The position numbers and the translations under genes are program-made. Positions 1 through 5,368 of a stretch of DNA of 5,678 nucleotides are shown piece after piece. The notes under the pieces are model-generated. The model searched no databases, was not told the DNA's origin, and saw only the letters and a program-made list of their open reading frames with translations. Source of the stretch: Actinomycetota bacterium (lineage in GTDB: Bacteria > Actinomycetota > Thermoleophilia > Gaiellales > Gaiellaceae); NCBI GenBank assembly GCA_005885085.1, contig VAXY01000135.1, forward strand, positions 455 to 6,132, written 5' to 3'. The number at the start of each line of letters is the position of its first letter. Position 1 is the first letter of the stretch.

Positions 1-189
1 GTCGGGAGCGGCGCCGTCCGCTACCGCGAAGTGTTCGAGGCCGCCGGCGCCGAAATCCCTCCGGACGCCGACGACCGCCACCTCCCGAGGGCCCGGTACC
101 ACGCCCAGCTGGCGCGGAACTACGGCCCGGCCGATCAGGTCGAGCCCCAGTACCTCCGTATCCCTGACGCTGATAGAACGAGACCGTGA
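1..189 (+). CDS. tsaB: TsaB, tRNA t6A37 threonylcarbamoyltransferase complex subunit (3' end only)
   Basis: This is the last 62 codons of a gene that begins left of the window, in frame 1 and ending at TGA 187-189. TsaB is the inactive ASKHA-fold paralogue of TsaD. It dimerises with TsaD in the cytoplasm and is needed for transfer of threonylcarbamoyl to A37 of ANN-decoding tRNAs. The visible part carries the usual TsaB ending: a GSGAVRYREVFEAAGA segment, then an IPPDAD segment, and near the end VEPQYLRIPDAD, which matches the family's typical VEPLYLR-PDAE tail. The protein ends eight residues after the YLR motif, as expected for the family. rimI and tsaD downstream strongly support the call. 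The N-terminal half cannot be judged. By analogy with other genomes tsaE may lie further upstream, but that is not visible. Confidence 0.85.
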   Translation, partial: VGSGAVRYREVFEAAGAEIPPDADDRHLPRARYHAQLARNYGPADQVEPQYLRIPDADRTRP

Positions 190-215
190 GCGTCGCTCGC
201 CTTCGGCTCGCTCCA

Positions 216-240
216 GTAGGGGAAACAATGTTTCCCCTAC
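216..240. repeat. Perfect 11-bp inverted repeat with 3-nt loop; possible terminator or dispersed repeat
   Basis: The left arm GTAGGGGAAAC (216-226) and right arm GTTTCCCCTAC (230-240) are exact reverse complements around the loop AAT (227-229). The element is markedly less GC-rich than its surroundings. It starts 27 bases after the tsaB stop, where a terminator would be expected, but only a short, interrupted T tract follows (TTCTTT, 249-254), so intrinsic termination would be weak. A near-symmetric element of this type in an intergenic gap also fits a REP-like dispersed repeat. The sequence shows the hairpin; its function is inference. Confidence 0.75.
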
Positions 241-306
241 GAGACCCCTTCTTTAGGTCACGCCTCAGCCCGCGCGCCGCTGCGATCGCCGCGCGCGCCG
301 AGGACC

Positions 307-328
307 GCGACATCGCTTGCGATGTCGC
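307..328. repeat. Perfect 10-bp inverted repeat in the rimI leader
   Basis: The arms GCGACATCGC (307-316) and GCGATGTCGC (319-328) are exact reverse complements separated by TT. As RNA this would fold as a stem of about 9 bp with a CTTG tetraloop. It ends 33 bases before the preferred rimI start and is followed by CCCCTTCCCTCGC rather than a T tract, so it is unlikely to be an intrinsic terminator. It could be a second arm of a composite intergenic repeat, a protein-binding operator, or a structure in the rimI 5' untranslated region. The TTG that would give a longer rimI reading frame sits in this loop, which argues against that start. Confidence 0.65.
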
Positions 329-361
329 CCCTTCCCTCGCTCATCGGCCAAAGAACGGCCC

Positions 362-850
362 GTGAGCACGACCGCGAATCGCGTCGACTTCCGCCGCCTG
401 GAGCTGCGCGACCTGAACGCAATCGAGAAGATCGAGCGGGCCTCCTACCGCACGCCGTGGTCGCGGTCGATGTTCGCGGGCGAGCTGGCGAAACCGTCCT
501 CGATCTCGCTCGGCGCCTTCGATCCGGAGCGAGGCGAGCTGCTCGGCTATCTGATCATCAGCCGGTACGTCGACGCCTGGCACGTGATGAACCTCGCGGT
601 CGCCCCGAAGCACCGCCGCAAGCGCATCGCCGCGAGCCTGCTCGAGCGCCTGTTCGAGGTAACGTCGGGAGAGGGGCGCCGCGGGTACACGCTCGAGGTG
701 CGGGTCTCGAACGACGTGGCGATCAAGCTGTACGAACAGGCCGGCTTCAAGGCGCGCGGGGTGCGCCGCGGGTACTACACGGACAACCGGGAGGACGCCC
801 TGATCATGTGGCGCGATCCCGAGCAGCGTCCACTCGACCAGCCCTCGTGA
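362..850 (+). CDS. rimI: RimI-type N-alpha-acetyltransferase (GNAT family)
   Basis: A 162-residue GNAT-fold enzyme. RimI transfers acetyl from acetyl-CoA to the N-terminal amine of proteins, classically ribosomal protein bS18, in the cytoplasm. The acetyl-CoA loop is visible as VAPKHRRKRIA (residues 80-90), a form of the R/Q-x-x-G-x-A motif in which Ile replaces the usual Gly. Then come LEVRVSN (111-117), LYEQAGF (123-129) and a terminal RRGYYTDNREDALIM block, all RimI hallmarks. Glu112 and Tyr124 have the same 12-residue spacing as the catalytic Glu103 and Tyr115 of Salmonella RimI. I chose GTG 362: it gives normal family length, and the in-frame TTG at 317 lies inside a hairpin and adds an atypical Arg/Pro-rich tail. 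Only a weak purine patch (AAAGAA, 350-355) precedes it. The stop overlaps the next gene's start at 847-850. Actinobacterial RimI substrates are uncertain, and TsaD has been proposed as a partner or target. Confidence 0.92.
   Translation: MSTTANRVDFRRLELRDLNAIEKIERASYRTPWSRSMFAGELAKPSSISLGAFDPERGELLGYLIISRYVDAWHVMNLAVAPKHRRKRIAASLLERLFEVTSGEGRRGYTLEVRVSNDVAIKLYEQAGFKARGVRRGYYTDNREDALIMWRDPEQRPLDQPS
847..850 (+). promoter_or_regulatory. GTGA stop/start overlap, rimI to propeller gene
   Basis: GTG 847-849 starts the propeller gene and TGA 848-850 ends rimI. No good Shine-Dalgarno sequence lies upstream, which suggests translation by re-initiation (translational coupling) after rimI. Confidence 0.75.
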
Positions 851-1797
851 TCGTCCAGCTGCCGCCGACGACGGCGGTCGCCTTCGTCGACGCTCGTCAC
901 GGCTGGGCCGGCGGGCAGGGAGGGTTACTGGGCACGAGCGACGGCCAGACCTTCCGGGTCGAGCTGAGAGCGCCCATCGCCGGCATCTCCGCGCTCGACC
1001 GCCGGCGTGCCTGGGCGATCACCGGCGACGGCTTCGTCCTGCGGACGACGGACGGGCAGCATTGGTCGCGGCTCGGCGCTCCGCACCTTTTCCATGTGCA
1101 GTTCGTCAATGCGCAGACCGGCTTCGGACTGACGCGGGACGGCGTGGTCGTCCGCAGCACGGACGCCGGACGGATCTGGTCGCAGCTCCAGGCTCCCGGT
1201 CTCGTGCAATCGGAATGCTTCTCGAGCCTGCGAGACGGCTGGCTTGCGCGTGCCGGCTCGGTCTGGACGACGCACGACGGCGCCCGGACCTGGGTTCGTT
1301 TGCGCTTGCGACCAAGCTCCGCGCTGCCCGAGCTCGGTTGTCGCGGACACGACGTCTGGGTTCTCTGGCGCGAGGGTGCCGCCGCCGGCACGGAGGGCTA
1401 TCACGTATATCGCTCGCTCGACGGAGGCTCGAGCTGGCGCGCCGTGCTGGCCAGCCCGTTCCAGCGCCGCCTGCCCGCGATCAGCAACGACGCGGGACCG
1501 TTCAACGTCCTCGGCCGCGGCGCGGCGGTCTTCAGCGGCTCCTGCTCTCCGTGCGACGGATTCGGCACCGCGACCATCGTGCGCACACTCGACGGCGGTG
1601 CGTCGTTCCGGCGCAGCACACCGTTCCGCGGCTACGTGCCTTCGGCCCTGTCGTTCGTCGACGCCGCCCGCGGCTGGCTCGTCACCGGTGCCCACGCAGC
1701 CTCGGCGGCGCCCGCCCGCCTGGGCATCCTGTGGCGGTCCGTCGACGGAGGCCACAGCCTGCGCTCGGTGCTGCGCTCGCCGCTGCTCGCGCCATGA
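847..1797 (+). CDS. Seven-bladed Asp-box beta-propeller protein (Ycf48/BNR-like), function unknown
   Basis: A 316-residue protein made of seven consecutive repeats. Each ends in an Asp-box-like motif (S/T-x-D-x-G-x-x-aromatic): TSDGQTF at 30-36, TTDGQHW 67-73, STDAGRIW 104-111, THDGARTW 142-149, SLDGGSSW 190-197, TLDGGASF 247-254 and SVDGGHSL 298-305. Blades typically open with a V-x-FVDA-x-x-GW phrase, clearest at the N-terminus and in the last blade. This fits a closed seven-bladed propeller of the Ycf48/sialidase-like superfamily, with no extra domain. The sialidase catalytic residues are not evident, so it is more likely a binding or assembly protein than a glycosidase. The start GTG 847 overlaps the rimI stop (GTGA), and its stop overlaps the tsaD start (ATGA). 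There is no signal peptide or membrane segment, and the upstream reading frame inside rimI supplies none, so a cytoplasmic location is inferred. The frame is also open back to 322, but only as a shadow of rimI. A scaffold role for the TsaB/TsaD/RimI group is speculation. Confidence 0.8.
   Translation: MIVQLPPTTAVAFVDARHGWAGGQGGLLGTSDGQTFRVELRAPIAGISALDRRRAWAITGDGFVLRTTDGQHWSRLGAPHLFHVQFVNAQTGFGLTRDGVVVRSTDAGRIWSQLQAPGLVQSECFSSLRDGWLARAGSVWTTHDGARTWVRLRLRPSSALPELGCRGHDVWVLWREGAAAGTEGYHVYRSLDGGSSWRAVLASPFQRRLPAISNDAGPFNVLGRGAAVFSGSCSPCDGFGTATIVRTLDGGASFRRSTPFRGYVPSALSFVDAARGWLVTGAHAASAAPARLGILWRSVDGGHSLRSVLRSPLLAP
1794..1797 (+). promoter_or_regulatory. ATGA stop/start overlap, propeller gene to tsaD
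   Basis: ATG 1794-1796 starts tsaD and TGA 1795-1797 ends the propeller gene. The upstream bases (GCTGCTCGCGCC) carry no clear Shine-Dalgarno sequence, so tsaD translation probably depends on ribosomes finishing the propeller gene. This would make expression of the t6A enzyme depend on the unknown gene. Confidence 0.8.
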
Positions 1798-2762
1798 TTC
1801 TCGGCCTCGAAACGTCGTGCGACGAGACCGCCGCCGCGCTCGTCTCCGCCGACGGGGGCGTGCTCGCGAACGTCGTCTCCTCGCAGGCCGATTTGCATGC
1901 GCGGTACGGCGGAGTCGTGCCCGAGGTCGCCTCGCGCCGCCATCTCGAGCTCGTCACGCCCGTGATCCGCGAGGCTCTCGGCCTTGCAGGCGCCGGCCTC
2001 GAGGACATCGAGCTGGTCGGCGTGACGGCCGGCCCGGGCCTGATCGGGGCCCTCCTCGTCGGCGTTGCAGCCGCGAAGGCGATCGCGTGGGCGCGACGGC
2101 TGCCGCTCGCGGCCGTCGACCATCTGCACGGGCACGTCGCCTCGCTCTATCTCGAGCCTGATCCGCTCGAGCCGCCGTTCCTGTGCCTGCTCGCCAGCGG
2201 CGGCCACACGCTGCTGCTCGACGTCCGTGACCGCGGCGGCGGGTCCCGCGTGCTGGGAACGACGATCGACGACGCTGCCGGCGAGGCTTTCGACAAGGGC
2301 GCGAGGCTGCTGGGTCTCGGCTATCCGGGTGGGGCGGAGCTCGACCGGCTGGCGCGCGAAGGTGATCCGCATGCGTACGACTTTCCCGTCGCCCGCGTCC
2401 CCGGCCTCGACTTCTCGTTCTCGGGCGTGAAGACTGCCCTGCTGTACGCGGTGCGCGACCTCGCGCCCGACGAGCTCGAACGGAGCCGTGCGGATCTCGC
2501 GGCGAGCTACCAGCGCGCGATCGTGCGCGCGCTCGTGGGGCGTACGTACGAGGCCGCGGCAGAAAGCGGCGCCGCAACGGTGGCCGTCGTCGGCGGCGTT
2601 GCAGCGAACTCCGAGCTGCGCGCAGCTCTGCCGGAGGCGGTGGTCGCTCCGCTCGAGCTTTGCACCGACAACGCCGCGATGATCGCGTCGGCCGCGCGCT
2701 TCGTCGAGCCTGTCCCGTATCCCGGCTATCTTGCGCTCGATGCCTACGCGTCGACCGCGTGA
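1794..2762 (+). CDS. tsaD: TsaD (Gcp/YgjD/Kae1 family), tRNA N6-threonylcarbamoyladenosine transferase subunit
   Basis: A 322-residue ASKHA-fold enzyme that transfers the threonylcarbamoyl group from TC-AMP to N6 of A37 in ANN-reading tRNAs, working in the cytoplasm with TsaB and TsaE. The N-terminus is the classic ILGLETSCDET (2-12), followed by the YGGVVPEVASR-type signature. Metal ligands are present: His110 and His114 (HLHGH), with Asp292 in CTDNAAM completing the site. Nucleotide-binding motifs include SGGHT (135-139), a DDAAGEAFDK segment, FSFSGVKT (207-214) and GGVAAN (267-272). All key residues are intact, so it should be active. It is slightly shorter than the usual 330-350 residues, mainly because of a reduced C-terminal tail. 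The start ATG overlaps the previous stop and is exactly where the family begins. The old name 'O-sialoglycoprotein endopeptidase' is a misannotation. The last 23 bases are shared with the start of the protease gene. Confidence 0.97.
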   Translation: MILGLETSCDETAAALVSADGGVLANVVSSQADLHARYGGVVPEVASRRHLELVTPVIREALGLAGAGLEDIELVGVTAGPGLIGALLVGVAAAKAIAWARRLPLAAVDHLHGHVASLYLEPDPLEPPFLCLLASGGHTLLLDVRDRGGGSRVLGTTIDDAAGEAFDKGARLLGLGYPGGAELDRLAREGDPHAYDFPVARVPGLDFSFSGVKTALLYAVRDLAPDELERSRADLAASYQRAIVRALVGRTYEAAAESGAATVAVVGGVAANSELRAALPEAVVAPLELCTDNAAMIASAARFVEPVPYPGYLALDAYASTA

Positions 2763-5316
2763 ACCGATCAACGCGCTGGTTCTTGCGGCTCTCGCGGTCG
2801 TCGTGAGTGCGGTCCTGATCGCCGCCGGCGGCAGCCGGCGGCAGGCCGCGCCGACGGGCGAGCCGAGCTGGCAGGGGCTCGCGGGCGCGCAGCGGCCTCG
2901 CGTCGCGGTCGGCCAGCGGGTAATCGTGCTGCTGAAGGCCCCGGCTCTCGCCGACCGTGTCGGCACGGCGGGTGGGCTCGCGACGAGCGAGGACGAGCGA
3001 CGCTGGACCGAGACTGCGCTCTCTGCACAGAAGCTGCTCGTCGCGCGCCTTCGCGTGGAGGGCGTCGTCGTGCAGCCCGAGTTCAGCTACACGCACACGA
3101 TCAACGGTTTTTCGGCGGCCTTCGACGCGCGTGGGATCGCGCTGCTCGAACGCGCACCGGAGGTGGCCGGTGTGTATCCCGTGCGGGCGGCGTATCCGGC
3201 AACGACGAGCTCGCAGCTGCTTTCGGGTGCGCAGGCCGGAGAACGGCCTGGCATCGCGTTGTCGGATCGCGACGGCCGCGGCGTCACGATCGCGTTGCTC
3301 GACACCGGGGTCGACCGTGCCCAGCCCTTCCTGCGCGGCCGCGTGAGCCCGGGCCTCGACATCGTCGGCGGAGATCCCGACGCCTCTGCCGCGCCGCAGC
3401 CCGACGCGCCGGCGGAGCTCGAAGCGCACGGCACGGAGCTCGCCGGCCTCCTGGTCGGATCGGGCGGCCCCGGTGCGCTGGCGGGCGTGGCTCCGGGCGC
3501 CACACTGCTGCCGATCCGCGTCGCAGGCTGGCAGCGTGATGCGTTCGCACGCTGGGCCGTGTACGGCCGCACCGACCAGGTCCTCGCGGGCATCGAGCGT
3601 GCCGTGGATCCGAACGACGACGGCGACGCTCACGACGCGGCGCGCATCGCAGTCGTCGGGGTCGCCGAGCCGTTCGCGGCCTTCGCCGACGGTCCTCTGG
3701 CGCGCGCCGCCGCCGGAGCCATGCGACTGGACACGCTCGTCGTCGCGCCGAGCGGAAACGACGGTCCCGCGGGCCCCGGTTATGGCAGCGTGTCTGGCCC
3801 CGGGGGAGCGCCGGCGGCCTTGACCGTGGGCGCGCTCGACCTGCGCCCCCGGTACGGCGAGGCGCGTGTGGTGTTGCGCGCCGGACTGCAGGTCGAGTTC
3901 GACGCCACGCGTCCCCTTGCCAGCGCCGTGACACCGGCCGGGCCGATCGACGCGGGCCTCGGCGCACCGCGCGCGAAGACGACCGCACCCGCGGGCCATC
4001 GCGGGGCCGTCCCGCTGCTGGACTTCTTCGACGAGCGGGGACTGAGCCTCGTCGCCGGCCGCGCCGCGCTTCTGCGAGCCGGGCCAGATCCGAACGGCAG
4101 CCTCGCGAACGCCGCTCGCGCGGGTGCGGTCGCCGTGCTCTTCTACGGCGCCGACCTGCCGGCCGGCGGCATCAGCCTCGACGAGAACGGGCCGATCCCG
4201 GCCGTCTCGATCCCGGAAGCGCTCGCCGAGCGTCTGCTCGCTCAGCTTCGCCGCGGCGTCGGTGCCGCGCTCTCGCTCGGCAACGTGCGCACGACGCCGA
4301 ACAGCGGCGAGGGGAAGGTTGCGCAGTTCTCGTCGTCCGGGCTCGCGTTCGACGCGCGTGTCAAGCCTGACGTCGTCGCGCCCGGCGTGGCGCTGGAAAC
4401 CGCGGAGCCGGGGACGAACCCAGACGGCTCCGCACGTTTCGGAACCGTCAACGGGACGAGCGTCGCGGCGGCGCTCGTCGCCGGCGGCGCCGCACTCCTC
4501 GCACAGGCTCGTCCGTACCTCGACGCCGAGGCGCTGAAAGGGCTCCTCGTCGGTTCGGCGCGTCCGCTTGCCGGCGATCCCGTCGCATCACAGGGAGCGG
4601 GCCTGATCGATGTCGGCGGAGCGACCGCGACCGAGGTGACGGCGGCGCCGGCGTCGCTCGCATTCGGCCGCGCAACGAGCGGACGCTGGCACGGCGACCA
4701 AGTCGTCGCCCTGCGCAACGTCACCTTCCGGCGGCTCATCCTCTCGCTGCAGGTGGTCGTCGCACACGAGGGCGCCGGACCGTTGCAGTTCAACGTCCGG
4801 CCCGTGCGGTTGTCGCTCGCCGCGGGGCGAACGATCCGCGTGCACCTACGCGTGCGTGTCGCGGGCAAGCCGGAAGGGCAGGCGCCCGCCGACGGATACC
4901 TCGTCGTCACACCGGTCGCGGGACACGAGATCCATCTGCCGTGGACGATCCTCTTCGGCCCGCGTCCCGCCCCGACGCTCGCCGCGGTACACCTCTCGGC
5001 GCATGCGTTCCGCCCGTCGGACGCCGCGCCGCCGCTGCTGAGCTTCATCGCCGGCTCCGTGCCGCCCGCTGCCGGCGGTCCTGCCGTCCTGCCGCTCTCC
5101 CGGCTCGATCTCGAACTGTGGAGCGCGAAGGGCGGGCGGATCGGATTGCTCGCCCGCCTCCGCGACGTGCTGCCGGGCCGTTACTCGTTCGGTGTCACGG
5201 GTCGTGACCCGACGGGCGCGGTGCTCCCGGGCGGCGACTACCAGCTGCGGCTGCTCGCATACGGCACAGATCCCGGACCGCCGACGGTCAAGTCTCTGGC
5301 TTTCTCCATCAAGTAG
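2740..5316 (+). CDS. Exported subtilisin-like serine protease (S8 family) with prodomain, PA insert and C-terminal Ig-like domains
   Basis: An 858-residue secreted or surface protease. Residues 1-31 form an export signal: Arg4, Arg5 and Arg7, then a hydrophobic core to about 29. There is no lipobox Cys and no clear A-x-A cleavage site, so it could remain anchored. Residues about 52-155 resemble an I9-type inhibitory prodomain. The S8 domain (about 182-630) carries the complete set: Asp188 in LLDTGVD, His230 in AHGTELAG, oxyanion Asn340 in PSGNDG and Ser574 in NGTSVAA. A PA domain (about 400-515), with GRAALLRAG and ARAGAVAVLFYG segments, is inserted between Asn and Ser, as in Vpr and lactocepin-like subtilases. 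A VKPDVVAPG block precedes the Ser. From about 634 on lies an Fn3-like region, then a FlgD-Ig-like end with GRDPTGAVLPGGDYQLRLL. No LPxTG or C-terminal anchor is present. Odd points: the Pro normally after GTS-x-AA is Ala578, and the second His of HGTH is Glu. ATG 2740 is preferred over the in-frame TTG 2731; neither has a good Shine-Dalgarno. The substrate is unknown. Confidence 0.93.
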   Translation: MPTRRPREPINALVLAALAVVVSAVLIAAGGSRRQAAPTGEPSWQGLAGAQRPRVAVGQRVIVLLKAPALADRVGTAGGLATSEDERRWTETALSAQKLLVARLRVEGVVVQPEFSYTHTINGFSAAFDARGIALLERAPEVAGVYPVRAAYPATTSSQLLSGAQAGERPGIALSDRDGRGVTIALLDTGVDRAQPFLRGRVSPGLDIVGGDPDASAAPQPDAPAELEAHGTELAGLLVGSGGPGALAGVAPGATLLPIRVAGWQRDAFARWAVYGRTDQVLAGIERAVDPNDDGDAHDAARIAVVGVAEPFAAFADGPLARAAAGAMRLDTLVVAPSGNDGPAGPGYGSVSGPGGAPAALTVGALDLRPRYGEARVVLRAGLQVEFDATRPLASAVTPAGPIDAGLGAPRAKTTAPAGHRGAVPLLDFFDERGLSLVAGRAALLRAGPDPNGSLANAARAGAVAVLFYGADLPAGGISLDENGPIPAVSIPEALAERLLAQLRRGVGAALSLGNVRTTPNSGEGKVAQFSSSGLAFDARVKPDVVAPGVALETAEPGTNPDGSARFGTVNGTSVAAALVAGGAALLAQARPYLDAEALKGLLVGSARPLAGDPVASQGAGLIDVGGATATEVTAAPASLAFGRATSGRWHGDQVVALRNVTFRRLILSLQVVVAHEGAGPLQFNVRPVRLSLAAGRTIRVHLRVRVAGKPEGQAPADGYLVVTPVAGHEIHLPWTILFGPRPAPTLAAVHLSAHAFRPSDAAPPLLSFIAGSVPPAAGGPAVLPLSRLDLELWSAKGGRIGLLARLRDVLPGRYSFGVTGRDPTGAVLPGGDYQLRLLAYGTDPGPPTVKSLAFSIK

Positions 5317-5357
5317 GCTCCGCCCGCCCAGCCGAAATGCCCTTATTTGCGCGGAAA

Positions 5358-5363
5358 AAGGAG
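5358..5363 (+). promoter_or_regulatory. Strong ribosome binding site of the glutamate dehydrogenase gene
   Basis: AAGGAG lies 5 bases before GTG 5369, inside the A-rich run GGAAAAAGGAG. It decides the start codon. It is the only strong Shine-Dalgarno sequence in the window; the genes upstream appear to rely on stop/start overlaps. The 52-base gap (5317-5368) shows no clear terminator hairpin and no recognisable promoter. Confidence 0.85.
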
Positions 5364-5368
5364 TTGAA

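Larger units (their letters stand above)
190..361. other. Intergenic spacer between tsaB and rimI, hairpin-rich
   Basis: These 172 bases contain no credible gene. They hold two perfect inverted repeats (listed separately) and between them a GC-rich stretch at 271-300 made of alternating CG runs around the octamer palindrome GCGATCGC at 282-289. The left edge, just after the tsaB stop, is rich in CTCGC/GCTCG words (191-213), and a similar CCCTCGCTC word returns near 333-341. I see no convincing -35/-10 promoter pair. The gap breaks an otherwise tightly overlapping gene series, so rimI and the genes after it may have their own promoter here, or the spacer may be an inserted repeat in a continuous operon. 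Confidence 0.6.

Noticed and set aside
216..240. CRISPR repeat
   Set aside because: The palindromic unit occurs only once here, with no spacer-repeat periodicity and no cas gene.
216..254. Confident Rho-independent terminator
   Set aside because: The stem is perfect, but the following T tract is short, interrupted and 8 bases away, so it is left as a possible terminator or repeat.
282..289. GCGATCGC octamer as a special site (HIP1-like)
   Set aside because: One copy of a GC-rich palindrome in this base composition is expected by chance; no enrichment can be shown in this window.
317..361. Upstream TTG start extending rimI by 15 codons
   Set aside because: The TTG is in a hairpin loop, the added residues are Arg/Pro-rich and not seen in RimI proteins, and GTG 362 gives normal family length.
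322..846. Upstream extension of the propeller gene from ATG 322
   Set aside because: This part is the out-of-frame shadow of rimI (Arg/Ala/Gly-rich) and contains no propeller repeat or signal peptide. The first blade begins right after GTG 847.
1062..1793. Upstream extension of tsaD from 1062
   Set aside because: The family N-terminus begins at ATG 1794. The upstream translation is an Arg-rich shadow of the propeller gene.
1794..2762. O-sialoglycoprotein endopeptidase function for the Gcp-family gene
   Set aside because: This historical name is superseded. The metal-binding His/His/Asp set and the tsaB neighbour fit the t6A transferase.
1632..2966. Long - strand frame (444 codons) opposite tsaD
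   Set aside because: Same reason: no domain motif, and it covers the 3' end of the propeller gene, all of tsaD and the start of the protease, which are well supported.
1954..3999. Very long open frame on the - strand (681 codons)
   Set aside because: It lies opposite tsaD and the protease, both with clear family motifs. Its translation is Arg/Ala-rich low-complexity text with no motif, a typical antisense shadow in very GC-rich DNA.
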